Positions 10,998 to 22,160 of a stretch of 64,000 nucleotides of DNA are shown piece after piece. A program made the translations under genes and the position numbers. Position 1 is the stretch's first letter, and every line of letters starts with the position of its first letter. The DNA comes from Siderastrea radians. Lineage: Eukaryota; Cnidaria; Anthozoa; Scleractinia; Rhizangiidae. Location of the stretch: positions 1,459,894-1,523,893 of the forward strand of contig OZ024891.1 of assembly GCA_964017195.1 (NCBI GenBank), written 5' to 3'. The notes under the pieces are model-generated. The model made no database searches, was not told where the DNA came from, and saw nothing but the letters and a program-made list of their open reading frames with translations.

Positions 10998-11806
10998 TGT
11001 TTAGCAGGCAACCTATAATTTGCATACATGTATTGCGAGTCACACAATTCTCCAAAAGCAGGCCAAAGATCAGGACTCAGTAATTCCCTTATTTTATCAG
11101 TTTGAACAGTTTGAAAGTTCTATTTGCGTATGATTTTCTGTATTTACTACCCGAAATAGTGTAATCTTAAAATTTAGTAGCTATTTATTTCACACAATCT
11201 GAATTTGCTCAACAACCTAATTTGCATAATGTGTGTGTCGTATTCGCAAAATCACCAAAAGTTCGGAGTCACTGCGGCAAAGGAAGATAAAAAGCGCAAG
11301 GTATTTTTATATTTCTTTGCTTCCTGGCATCCCTTTAACAGATTTCAATAAGTATTTAGAGCGAATCGGTCTGGACTTGTGAAATAAAGGCCAGCGAAGA
11401 CAGGGTACTTTTGCGTGTTTTCAGAAAGCGCTCAGACGTGTGTCAATATATCAATTTTCACGAGCTTCTAGCTAAAAAAAAATCAAATTTAACGCACGCT
11501 TTACATACTTGAAGCACCTCTTAACTTAAAAATAGCAACAATATTTTGCTGCGTTTTGTGGTTTTCGAGCAGTGAGGTCGCCAACTTGTGCAATTTTCTT
11601 GTCTGGCTAGGCGCCAATTTACACCTTTTGTTGCTCCCACTGTTGCGGGCTCTAAAAAAAACTGTTTTAACGTATTAACCAAAACTAAACCCGTTTCATT
11701 TACTTGTGACCTAAGATGGTTTCCTGGGCAAAGTTTGAGGGCAAACTTTTTTCTGACCCGAAATGCAGTGGACCGCTCTTACAGACATTGCCACTTAAAG
11801 AGCCTA
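10998..11806 (+). repeat. Right copy of the 0.8-kb dispersed repeat
   Basis: Inverted partner of 2528-3330. Similarity runs from TTTAGCAGGCAACC..TTTGCATAC to ACAGACATTGCCACTTAAAG and ends exactly where the LINE coding sequence starts. Either the LINE was truncated into this repeat or the repeat inserted into the LINE. Confidence 0.7.
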
Positions 11807-12335
11807 GTTGCTTCTCAACTTGTCTACATTTTGTCGCCATTACGTACTAATGAGAAAGCAATTAAGGAGATCAACAAACTCTTTTATACGTTCCTTCGGA
11901 ATGAAAAAGGTGACAAAATCAAACGAGACATCATGATTAATGACTACTCAAATGGTGGACTCACGATGATTGATATACGGTCTTTCAACAAGTCCCTAAA
12001 GGCAACGTGGGTAAAAAAGTATCTGGATAAAGAGAATCAAGGGAAATGGAAACTTTTTTTTGATAAAGAGCTCCAGAAATATGGAGGCACGTTAGCCTTC
12101 ATGAGTAATCTGAACAAGGAAGACACAACTAACCTTCTCGATGTCTCAAACTGTTTCATTAGTGAGATTCTGTCAATTTGGTCCGGAGTTAATTTTGAAG
12201 ACCGCATCACGTCGGAAAATCAATTTCATGACCAATGTCTGTGGTACAATTCACTCTTTAGAATTAAAATCCGCCCGGTTTTCTACAAAGATTGGCTCAA
12301 CAAGGGTATCAGAAAAGTAAAGGACTTGAAAGATA
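11800..12335 (+). pseudogene. LINE ORF2 fragment, part 1 (interrupted)
   Basis: Plus-strand frame reading SLVASQLVYILSPL, IKEINKLFYTFLRNEKGDK, MINDYSNGGLTMIDI and SFNKSLKATWVKKYL. This is the region after the reverse-transcriptase core of L1/Tx1-type LINE ORF2 proteins in corals, as I recognise it. The copy is 5'-truncated: the endonuclease and RT catalytic motifs are absent. At 12335 the frame runs into the long terminal repeat of a retroelement and resumes at 16632. Removing the insertion and one copy of the AGATA duplication restores a continuous frame across the junction. Confidence 0.8.
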
Positions 12336-12607
12336 TGTTTTGTTTTATAGGTATGTTTACATCAACCACCGGTTCCAAACCGGTTATTTATTCGCCAGTC
12401 GTTTAAGTCAAGTAGTGATACACGTGTGATGTTCGAAATCTAGGGAAAACACAACAGCGAACTTCACAGTGAAATTACAAGTTTACAGAAAGATAATATT
12501 TACCCGATGATCGTCTTCAGTGTTTGATGGGCTTTCTGATCGTTCAGTTAGGACTCATTAGTGATTGTTGTGCTTTCGCGTGCATTTAATTAATTTAGGG
12601 CGAAACA
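12336..12607 (-). repeat. LTR (3' with respect to the element)
   Basis: This 272-bp copy begins with TG and ends with CA. Compared with the other LTR it has scattered substitutions and a 7-bp length difference in the AACTTCACAG segment, showing that the insertion is not recent. Confidence 0.93.
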
Positions 12608-12664
12608 CTCCCCCCGCCAAAATTGTTAGTGACAGAATATGAGAGTAAAGATTATCATTAATGT

Positions 12665-13200
12665 TCAGTATATAGTTTTCAAATGTTTCAGTGTTTCAGT
12701 TAGACTGTTGTTCCTTTTCGTCGACTGGTAGAAGTAGTACCAGTCTGTTAACTGATCTTTCCACCGTAACATCTCCTCTTCCAGTGTATTTATGGGGTGG
12801 TTCCCTGGTTTGGGATTCTTATAAGGGATTTGCACCTTTCTGACTCTACCGTCGTCTCCTGGAAACACTTCAGAGACTTTTCCAAGCTTCCATTGGCCTC
12901 TGATCTGGTTTGAATCTTGAGTGAGGACGATATCACCCGTTTTAAGGTTTCTTTTTGCTGTGTGCCACTTTTGCTGTATAATAAGACTTGGGAAGTAATC
13001 TCTCGTCCATTTTCTCCAGAAATTGTTTACAACTTTCTGGATGAATTTGTACCTGCGCCGTGGGTTGTCTGCTTGCGCAAACGGTCCGCTTGGTACTCGT
13101 GAGGTTGAACGGCCGAGTAAAAGATCATTGGGGCATAGATAGTATTCGTCATCTGGTGAAGTTGGGTGCCTACCTATTGGTCTTTCATTTACCAAGTTAG
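12665..13200 (-). pseudogene. BEL/Pao integrase C-terminal / DUF5641-like segment
   Basis: A minus-strand frame containing NERPIGRHPTSPDDEYYL, PNDLLLGR, FWRKWTRDYFPSL and GDIVLTQD. This is the conserved tail after the integrase core in BEL/Pao polyproteins, thought to be a DNA- or chromatin-contacting domain. It is separated from the integrase core by a 1-base frame change near 13200, where the upstream frame stops within two codons. Confidence 0.85.
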
Positions 13201-13205
13201 CAGCT

Positions 13206-15079
13206 TCAAAGCACAGTTTGCAATTCGGAAAACGTTATCACATTTTCGCCGATAGCTATCGTAATTGCTTTCTTGATTGACTTTATAAGTGCTTCTGATA
13301 CACCGTTCTGCCATGGAGCGTCAGCTGATGAGAAAATCCATTGAAGACCTTGCGTCACTCCAAACTGCTTGAGAGATTGCGGGTCCAAATCTTTTGTTAC
13401 TCTCTTTAATTCTTCATTGGCTGAAACAGGTTGAGCTCCATTGTCCGAGTATAGCTTCGAGGGGTAGCCTCTTATAGAAACAAAACGTCTTAGTACCATC
13501 AGGAACTTCTCTGTGCTGTAATCAGGCGAGATATCTACATGGACAGCTCGTGTTGCAAGACAATTGAAAATCAACCCGTATGCCTTTCCCGTCGTTCTTT
13601 TCTTCACTTCATCTTTAATTTTAAAGGGACCAAAGAAATCGAGGGCTGTAGAATCCCACGCTGGTGCTGGCTTTAATCTTTCAATTGGCAGCTTACCCAT
13701 TATTTGCTCGCTCAGTTTTTTCTCCAGTTTTCTACAGATAATGCAGTTGTTCTTAATGCATTTAACTAATCTAAGTAGTTTAACTATCCAGAATCTTGAT
13801 CGAATTTTACTGGTCGTTGATAGCACTCCAACGTGTCCCCTTCGGTGTACGTGTTCTGCATAGAGTCTTGAGAAGCGGTGTTCGTAGGGTAGCAAGACGA
13901 GTTCATGTTTGTTGTAGCTCATTTCCATCCATCGTTGACCACGTCCCCCCACTACGTAGATTCCGTCGTCACGTCTTCGAGGGCAGAGACGTTTATACCC
14001 TCCCTTTTTCAGGTCTTCGTGCATACTTTTCTGTGCTTGTAAGATCCAGAATCGTTCTGCATTTGTGATATCCTCAGGTATTAGTTCCTTAGTTACATTC
14101 TTGAACGTCGCTCGCGGCGTTTTCTTGTACATCGCTAACACTCTTGCTGTTACTCTTAACAGTTTCTCAAAATTTGAGTAATTGTTGATGTTTATTCCCC
14201 CTGCAAGTGTGTCTTCTTCAACATTTGCTACATTGATTGATGCTAGTACCTTGATTGTGTCTGGTAGCTGTCGTACCGCTGTGGGTGTTTGAGTTACTGG
14301 CCACTTACTTTCAGGTAGTTTGAGAAAGTCAGGTCCTTTCTGCCAGTTACCGTTAAAGTCAATTTCGTTTGGCCTCCTACCACGCGTTAACCAATCGGCA
14401 ATATTGTGTTTGCTCTCAATCCAATACCAGTTGTTCTTTTCGGTGCCTTCTTGAATTTCGCCTACGCGTGTTGCGGCGAACGTGTTGAATCCATATGACT
14501 CTTTATGCATCATGGCATGCACAATCTGGGAATTGACAACGTGGTAACACCTTTTAAATGTATACCTGCACTGCTGCTGTAAAATGGTTTTCAGTCTCTT
14601 GTTAAGCACCGCGCCGCATAGTTCTATTCGATCGATTGACATCCTTTTGACTGGAGCTAGGCGATTCTTTGACAGGATGAGGTAACTATCAAATTCTCCA
14701 GTCGATAATTCCCATCTGACATAAGCACAAGCGCCGTAGGCGTTATTTGATTTGTCACTAAATATGACCAGTACTGGGTCTCCCACTGCATTGCTTGGTT
14801 TCATACATCGTTGGACTGTAATTTTTTCCATTTCAGGCAAGTCATTGAAAAATATCACCCACTCTCGCCTGTTTTCTTCTGGTATGGGGTCGTCCCAATC
14901 CAGTTGCGTCTCATTGGTCCATAATTTCCTCATAAATATTTTAGCTCTTACCGTGTACGGGCCGGCAAGTCCAAAAGGATCGTATATACTGTTGACTTGA
15001 GACAAAATGATACGTTTTGTCAATATGTCTGGGATGTGAATATTTGCAGGAGTCATGTCCTTCCGAATTAGAGTTAATT
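13206..15079 (-). pseudogene. BEL/Pao pol: RNase H and integrase
   Basis: A long minus-strand frame. It starts in the RT-RNase H connection (SIYDPFGLAGPYT) and continues through an RNase H-like region (FSDKSNNAYGACAYV, RIELCGAVL, KHNIADWLTRG). It ends in an integrase with a zinc-binding HxxxxH..CxxC head (HRRGHVG, CIKNNCIICRK) and DDE residues in ALDFFGP, YSDNGAQ and GVSEAL. The RNase H strings and the integrase triad are all visible. The frame is offset from the RT frame, so no single polyprotein can be made. Confidence 0.9.
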
Positions 15080-15978
15080 TTTTCTTGGGGGAAAAAACTC
15101 AGTTTGGCTTTAAACTGAAAATTATCTCGTATAGGATCCCACTCAACGCCAAGCACCTTTTCTGTGGCGGCAGACGGTTCCATTGCTATCTTTGTTTTAT
15201 CTCCGCTTGATCGATCACCAGAACAGGTCCATTCCTTTAACTTGAACCCTCCTTTGTCCAATAACTTCTCTATATCACCAGTAATCTGATTTGCCTTTTC
15301 TCGAGTTTCTACGTTCTCGATGATATCATCCATGTATGTGTTGTTAAGTATCACTCTGATGGCTTCTGGAAACTGATCCTCTCCCATTTCCGTGGTCTTT
15401 CTCAATGCGACGGTTGCTACCGCGCCTGATGGTTTGTCGCTGAACGACACTCTCTGTATCACATAGGTATCCGGTTCTCTTGTAGTCTCCATGTCGCGCC
15501 ATAGGAAGCGATGAGTGTGCTGATCTAGTATTTTGGTTGCAACCGTGTGGTACATCTTTTTAATATCGCCAATAAAGGCTACTTCGTATTCCCTGAATCT
15601 TATGAGGACTGCTAGGATGTTGTTGAGTAGGTCTGGCCCCTTTGCCCAGTACTCATTCAGCACATGGCCCATATAAGTTGCACTGCTGTTAAATACAATC
15701 CTGACAGGGGTGGACTTTGAGTCAGGCTTTAGCACTTCGTGATGAGAAATATAGTGTATTGGGCCTTTGTAGTTTCTTAGCTCTTCCTCTGTTAGTTTCC
15801 TCGTCACTCCTCGATCTATCATGTCTTGTACTTGCTCTTTATAAACCTTCGCATGTTCTGTGTTTTTTGCAAGTCTTTTTTCGGTTGAGATCAATTTTGT
15901 AAAGACGATTCTTCTGTTATCCGGCATATCGTAAGGATCTTTGATCCAGGGATATTCTGCAATCCATCTTTTGGCTTC
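15060..15978 (-). pseudogene. BEL/Pao pol: reverse transcriptase
   Basis: The minus-strand frame includes the RT core: VRIVFNSSA, FIGDIKKMYH, the catalytic YMDD at about 15325-15336, and GGFKLKEWTCSGD. These match the fingers, palm and following blocks of BEL/Pao RT. It is in the same frame as the segment to its right but separated from it by a TAA. At the other end the frame drifts out near 15080, where RNase H picks up in another frame. Confidence 0.92.
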
Positions 15979-16347
15979 TTAATCGTAATCAAGGTTCTTT
16001 TCAATTAAAGCAAGTTCTTTCTCTTCTTTAATTGTATAGTTCTTGCTCCCCAGGGGACATCTTCCGCATTTGCATCCTCTGCATCGCGGGATGCATTCGA
16101 TACCGAGATTCTCTATGTTGTAAAAATCTTCTACGCTAGGGGATGTTGTATGAAGTATTTGTACGCTATTGAGTTTGTGTCTCTCATTTATTCCTTGGAG
16201 TTCCACCAATGCATCTTCCGAATTGATTCTTTGTTCTCCGTTACGGACTTCAAGAACTCTTTCCGCTTCCTGGTAAAGCGTGATTTTGCTGTGGCCCTTA
16301 TTTTCTTTGCTTCTTCGGCCATCTCTCTATCTACATCGGATTTCGAA
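15979..16347 (-). pseudogene. BEL/Pao gag start fused to pol linker, internal deletion
   Basis: Directly inside the 5' LTR the minus strand reads MAEEAKKIRATAKSRF, typical of the gag N-terminus in this group. A frame change follows, and after about 60 residues the sequence passes to the Cys-rich pol linker (IECIPRCRGCKCGRC, NYTIKEEKELALIE), which normally lies beyond gag and protease. A large internal deletion therefore removed the capsid, nucleocapsid and protease. The segment ends at an in-frame TAA at 15979-15981. Confidence 0.75.
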
Positions 16348-16626
16348 TGTTTTGTTTTATAGGTATGTTTACATCAACCACCGGTTCCACACTGTGTATT
16401 TATTCGCCAGTCGTTTAAGTCAAGTAGTGATACACGTGTGATGTTCGAAATCTAGGGAAAACACAACAGCGATAAGCAAAGATCATAGTAAAATTACAAG
16501 TTTACAGAAAGATAATATTTACCCAATGGTCGTCTTCAGTGTTTGATGGGCTTTCTGATCGTTCAGTTAGGACTCATTAGTGATTGTTGTGCTTTCGCGT
16601 GCATTTAATTGATTTAGGGCGAAACA
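16348..16626 (-). repeat. LTR (5' with respect to the element)
   Basis: The 279-bp partner of the repeat at 12336-12607, with the same TG and CA ends and followed by the AGATA duplication. Promoter and polyadenylation activity would be expected from the family but were not tested. Confidence 0.93.
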
Positions 16627-17410
16627 AGATAGTCACAACAACTTCTTATCTTTGACCGATTTTCAGAGCAAATACAACCTCTCCACTTGCCCCCTTAAGT
16701 TTTATGGACTCCTTTCTGCAATCAAATCCATCTGAAGCAAATGTAAGGGCCTTTGTAATCAAAATCCCAAATGTGAAAGCCTCCTAGAAAATTTTTCAAA
16801 ATCTAACCGTACATACCGTCTCATATACGCTAAACTCATATCAAAGAAATCCATTGCGCCAACTCAAAATCAACAAGAATGGATTAAGGATTGCAACGAA
16901 GACGACAAAGATTTCGATTGGCGTAAAACTTACCTGCTAGCTTCTAAATACATAAAAAGTACAAGACTCTTAGAGTTCCAATTTAAGCTATTACACCGAA
17001 GAATAGCAACAAACGATTTTCTAAACAAAGTTGGACTAAAAGACAACTCAAAGTGCTCTTTCTGTGGAAAAGAACAGGAGAAGCTTCGGCATCTCTTCTG
17101 GGAATACTCTAAGGTAGTCGTCTTCTGGAACTCCTTAACCGCGCTGTTAAATGGACGCAATATTATTACCGACAACTACAAATTGGAAATCTCCGTTGCG
17201 TTAGGACTGAGGCCGGATTCTTCAAACCACCATCACCAAATTAACTTTTGCTGTCTCTTAGCTAGATACTACATCTGGATTTGCAAAAAGAAAGAAACTG
17301 CTCCAAGAATATAAGGCTTCATAAAATACCTGAAATCTGTGTACGACATCGAGGTTAAAACTGGTGCTGAAGTACCAAAGAAATGGAAGATTTTGAAGTC
17401 TTTTTTCTAG
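16627..17410 (+). pseudogene. LINE ORF2 fragment, part 2
   Basis: Continuation of the LINE frame after the inserted retroelement: HNNFLSLTDFQSKYNLSTCP, LLEFQFKLLHRRIATNDFL, then CSFCGKEQEKLRHLFWEY. The last is the C-terminal zinc knuckle of LINE ORF2 (C-x2-C-x8-H-x4-C), but its final Cys is a Tyr here. In-frame stops lie at 16733-16735 (TGA) and 17312-17314 (TAA); the natural end is a TAG at 17408-17410. The copy is dead. The same 3' sequence resumes after the next nested insertion (18816 onward). Confidence 0.85.
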
Positions 17411-17471
17411 AAAGTGCTCTCCTCTACCTCCCCTGCAAGAAGTATACTTCATTATCTTGCCAGTGTGTTAC

Positions 17472-18806
17472 TAGCCTCCCACGCAGTCGTTTTTAGGGGA
17501 GTCGTATTCCCCTCCTCCCCACAAACGCCTGCTTACCCGAGTTCGACATTCCTTTCCCATTGTTTTACTTACGAGGCAATCTAACCAATCACCATTGAGG
17601 CATTGTCTGACGAAGACCAATCAAATTAATCGTTACAATGTACGCTTCTGTATTTCCCGTGATTGTTTTTGTTCAGAGATGCTGGTACCGGGAAGTTGGA
17701 ATATATTTTTTACTTCTAGAATGGCGAATTATGGCTGAAACATCGGAAAAAATATATTGCGTGTGATTAAAAGTGTTTCCTGTGTGACGCTTTTATCCCG
17801 TTATCGATCGAAAGAGTGCGAATTTTCTGACAAAGCGTTGTTGATCTTGCTCCCTGATCAAACGGACAGTCGGTGAAGACTTCAACGCTTCTCAAACTGC
17901 TGGAGCCAATGCAATGCGAAGGGATATAAAAGAGACTTCTACGACTTGAAAAGGCAAAGGGTAAGACGACAAAGGACCGAGCGAGATGATAAACCGATGA
18001 ATGAGATGAAAATATCACACATGGCACAACAACCAAGTGCGTTTCGGCGGCGAAATCTGTCATACAACGTTTCTGCTATCTTTGCGTCGAGGGACGAAGG
18101 AGGTTTTTGCAACGTGCGTTTGCATGCTCTTTTCGCACGATATTCCCTATTAAAACAGAAGGGACTGCTAGTCCTAGTTTAAAACGCGTAGTCTAGTTTA
18201 CAATCACCATTGTGATTACACAGAGCTTATCTCTTCCGTTGAATTTATCAGTTTTAAAATCTCTCGAGGGATTTCTAAGTTTAATGTTGCATTTGAAAGC
18301 TTATAGAGTATAGATAATCCTACACTTCTAAGTTAAATGAACCATTTGAGAGCTCAGAGAATGTAATTATAATTATCCCCGCATTTAATCAGTGATTTAA
18401 TGCTTTTGGAAAAATTTAGTGCCGCGTGGGATTGCAACGCGATATCGTCAAGATTATGCGTAAACAGTGTTTATCAAGCACATAAATGAAATTTCTTTCA
18501 TCAAAATCTAAGCACCGATTTTGAAGTTTAACTTGCCATTTGAAAGCTTAGGAGACTTAGTTATCCCTCAATTCAAGAACGATTTTGAGATGACCTTTTA
18601 CTGTACATTTTAAAATTTATACCGTGCGTCTGTTTATCTGCATGTGTTCCCACGAAAGCGTCCTGCGGTCAAGGTTAACCTATCAGCCATAAGTAGGTAC
18701 AATGTGATTGGCTAAGCGGCGGAAAGGAATGTCGAACTCGGGTAAGCAGGCGTTTGTGGGGAGGAGGGTAATACGACTCCCCTAAAAACGACTGTGTGGG
18801 AGGCTA
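17472..18806. mobile_element. Mutator-like foldback element, 9-bp TSD
   Basis: Starts TAGCCTCCCACGCAGTCGTT and ends with its near-perfect inverse at 18787-18806. The inverted repeats extend about 95 bp inwards and include GGGGAGTCGTATTCCCCTCC and AACGCCTGCTTACCCGAGTT. It is flanked by GTGTGTTAC at 17463-17471 and 18807-18815. Long TIRs plus a 9-bp duplication are the hallmark of MULE/Mutator transposition. No transposase is recognisable inside (the ORFs 17946-18182 and 17767-18063 have no known domain), so it is non-autonomous. Confidence 0.88.
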
Positions 18807-18815
18807 GTGTGTTAC

Positions 18816-19080
18816 AAGCCTTGCAATTTCTGCTACTTAAACTATGTCTTACTTTATTGACTGATTCTGTTTGCCTAACACCTTTTTTGTATACTGCGTT
18901 GTTGTTGTTGTTGTTTTTTTTTTCTTTCTCTACATAACATAGCTTGTGTGACGCCCCTTTTTTTAGCAGCTTGTAATTATTGTTTTGCTATTTGTTACGG
19001 TCTATTTTGTAACCTTTCTGTGTACTTTAAGTTACCATCTGATCTACTTCAGAAACAGCGAGAAATGATGTGATAAATTT
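18816..19080 (+). other. Probable LINE 3' untranslated tail
   Basis: Sequence right of the 9-bp duplication joins smoothly to that left of it (CTTGCCA-GTGTGTTAC-AAGCC), so it should be the rest of the LINE 3' region. It contains a (GTT)n and poly-T stretch. The exact LINE end was not identified. Confidence 0.45.
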
Positions 19081-19393
19081 TGCTTTCGAAAATAAACTAA
19101 ACAAAGTGAAGTATTTATTGAAAACGTGGCCATATGAATCTTTGACACTTACTCACGCTTGCGCATTATTCAACCACGACTTAGGAATGAATTTAAAGAC
19201 GTCTTTACGGCCGACTGGTTTTCCTCTTAGGGTTAAAAAATTTTCAAAAATTTTAAAAATATTCTTCAAATCCCATTTAAGGGAACTGAAAAATGGGGCA
19301 GTTCCACGTGCAATTCTTGGTCATTGCCTTTCATTTGAATTCCACACATTAGGGGACATCCAAACCAGCTCGTTGAATGTTTGGAAGTATAAC

Positions 19394-19489
19394 ACAAAAT
19401 TTTGGATTTATCAACTGAGTTGATAAGGTAAATTGGCCACCGTAAAGAGATTTACCTTATCAACTCAGTTGATAAATCCAAAATTTTGT
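19394..19489. repeat. Perfect 39-bp-arm hairpin with palindromic core
   Basis: The arms 19394-19432 and 19451-19489 are exact reverse complements with an 18-nt loop. Each arm contains TTATCAACTGAGTTGATAA, which is itself palindromic. GTTTGGAAGTATAA occurs on both sides (19378-19392 and 19548-19562), hinting at a larger repeat unit. Confidence 0.9.
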
Positions 19490-21178
19490 CTTTCACGTCC
19501 CCACCGACGCAGCACTACAGTTTCTTTAGAAACTAACCCCTTGCTTGTTTGGAAGTATAAACATGCATGGCCTGTGCCTAGAAAGGTCGAGAACACTAAG
19601 GACACTAATAACTTTACACAGGTGATCCTGTGTAAAATAAATTTGTGTAGAACAATATATAAATCAAACTATTCGTAGCGGTAGACGGAGGCCTACAATG
19701 CAGGCGTTTTCTGGGGGGCGCGCGCGAATGCGGGTCTAACGCCTACCCCATTGGTTGCACTTTCTACTCTCCCCAATCTTCTCCCGCTTTTAAATTCCAA
19801 GATGGCTGAGCGTTTGCTCGCCCAGTAAAAAAGCCTACACTGTAAGCAGCTTGTAGCTCATAATATCTAAGACTCGTCCAACCTGGAACACTTATGCACA
19901 TTTTTATACACTTATACACATCTTTTCTGTCTGAATGATTAGCCTCCCAGTAACCAATGTACTGCCATGCATCTTAAAATAAAGATATGTTCAATTTATT
20001 TTTAGATACCAAGTTCAAGGTCTAGGTCACGTTAGTGCCTGCGGGTTCATGTGGCGTCTTTTTGGTTCAGTCAAGCCGTACAGTTGAGGAACCAAGCAGT
20101 GTTGCGTTTGAGCCAAGTTGTCATAAATAAGGGATAGAGTTTGACCATGCAAGTCGATCTGAATTGGGTATGTACTGAGTACTACTCTGAAATAGGGTAT
20201 AGATTTTTTTAGCTGTTTTTGCTTGGAAAGCAGAGAATGTTTTAAAATAAGGTGTGAAGTAAGGAATGAAGAGTCTTGACCTGAAGTGAGATTTGGGTAT
20301 CAAGGTATGGGCTGCTGACGCTCCCCCCCCCCCTTCCCCTCTCCCCCTACTTTTGAAACAAAATTCCGAGGGGCACTCTGCGGGAACTGAAGCGGCCGAC
20401 GCAAAAGAAACTCAGCCTCAAACAAAAATTACCCTTACTAATTGCAAGATCGGATCCAGAAATTTTCAGTAGGTGTCCAAATGGCAAGTTATACTTTATA
20501 CTTCAAAAGCTAAAGAATATTAGCTCCTGGCAAACTTGGGTTACACTGTTTCCTCTCTTTTTGTTCTTTTTTCAGTGCAGGGTCGGAGAACGGGAAGGGG
20601 CCAGGAATCCCTCGGCTGCCACTGAATTGTAAACGATTCTCTTTATGACAGATCTGCGAACTGGCAGAACGTCAAGATAATGTGGCAAATGTTTCCTATT
20701 ACCCACATGCCCCAAAAATAGACAAACAATGCAAGGTATACATACTTTTCTCTTAAAAGTAGTGTAATAAAAAAAATAAACAGTTACTTCAGCCAAGATC
20801 ATCGATTGAATGACCTTGACAAGCCATAGTGTACTGAAGCAAGTTAACAGGATCGTTTAGAAAAAAAAGGAAAGCGACGCTGTGAAAATATTAACAAACG
20901 AAGCAGGTGGTTTTTTAACTTTTCAAACACAATAGTTTCGATTCTCTACAGCTTCTAAACAGACTATAAATAAACCGTTTTTTTCCGGCAACTTTGGCTT
21001 TAGTTAGCTTTAGTTTCCTTAAAACACTTACTTATTTATCTAGAGTCGAGTAAACATGAATACGCATCTAAACCAGTTGCTCGACAAAACAATTGCTCAA
21101 ACTAGCTACCTTGGATTGTAGATTTATGCGGCATATATTGACTTACATACTTTGCATAATTAATATGACTAAAGCGTA
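19490..21178. other. No gene recognised
   Basis: AT-rich with a poly-C/CT-rich tract around 20320-20350. The small ORFs on both strands lack known domains. No exon with a supported splice frame was found. Confidence 0.4.
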
Positions 21179-21642
21179 GATCCACGTCACGCGTGAACGG
21201 AAACCTCCTCACGTGATCCGAGTCTTCAAATAAACAAGCTACTTTCAGTGACGTAACGGAGATCACAAGGGAAATATTGAAGATCTCATTGAAATTTCCG
21301 AAAATGGCTTCTATCTTTGTAGAAGCAAGGGGTTGTGACGGGACAAATCTTTGTTTTATCGAGAGACCGCGTTATTTTCTGGGTTCGCTTCACGTCAGTG
21401 GTTCAAAAACGTTTTAGACGACTAGAAGGGGGTGAAATTATGTCAATTATTTTGCTGACGCGTGATTCCTGTTTCAACCGAACGAGAACAAACCTTGGAG
21501 CTGAACGCTTGAGTGAGAACGGTAGCTCCGAAGGAAGTGGACGAAAACCAAGATACATCTGCCGTGTCAAGCAATTACTGATGACAGTTTTTCCTAGTTG
21601 CGAGGTTGATTAAAGACAAAGCCGACGCTTCGTCCACAGTTA

Positions 21643-22073
21643 ACCAAAGCGTAATGTGAGTTGTTTGTATGGAGCTGAAATTCGATCGAAAATGTAAATG
21701 GCCAGTTTTCCGTGCAAAATACCTAAAAAGCGAAGTAGAGTTTGAAGACCATTACCTGTTGTGTGTTTGCTGTGTTTTTGCCACTTTTCCGAGCTTCTGG
21801 AGGCCGTTTGGGGCGATTTTCTGTTTAACGGTCGATGCGACATCATGTCAAAGTAAAGCCAGTACGTGACAAGACGTCGCTTCGACCGTTAAACAGAATA
21901 TCGCCCGAAACGGCCTCTAGCAGTTCGGAAAAGCGGTAAAGACACAGCAAACACACAACAGGTAAGGTTTTTCAAACTCTATTTTGATTTTTAGGTATTT
22001 TCCACGGAAAACTGCCGATTATTTTCAATCGAATTTCAGCTCCATACAAACTCTCATATTACGCTTTTGACCT
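21643..22073. repeat. Large palindrome, arms about 190-200 bp
   Basis: The left arm (from CAAAGCGTAATGTGAG) and the right arm (to ATATTACGCTTTTG) are reverse complements with scattered mismatches, meeting around TAACGGTCGATGCGAC / GTCGCTTCGACCGTTA. The spacer is only about 30 bp, so both DNA cruciform and RNA hairpin are conceivable. Confidence 0.88.
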
Positions 22074-22160
22074 GTGCTTCGTCTATTGCATAACCTACTG
22101 CTCAACAATCTTTCCCGATTTTCACATCCATATATCCTAGGTTTCGCTAGTTTGAACAAT

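Larger units (their letters stand above)
12336..16626 (-). mobile_element. BEL/Pao LTR retroelement, defective, nested in a LINE
   Basis: A retroelement lying on the minus strand, bounded by two direct repeats that start TGTTTTGTTTTATAGG and end GGGCGAAACA, with 5-bp duplications AGATA at 12331-12335 and 16627-16631. The order from its 5' end (right to left) is a short gag-like start, the RT region with YMDD, RNase H, integrase and a C-terminal DUF5641-like segment. This is the BEL/Pao pol order. Most of gag and the protease are missing, and the pol frame is broken by a stop at 15979-15981 and frameshifts near 15080 and 13200. It is therefore not functional by itself. Confidence 0.92.
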
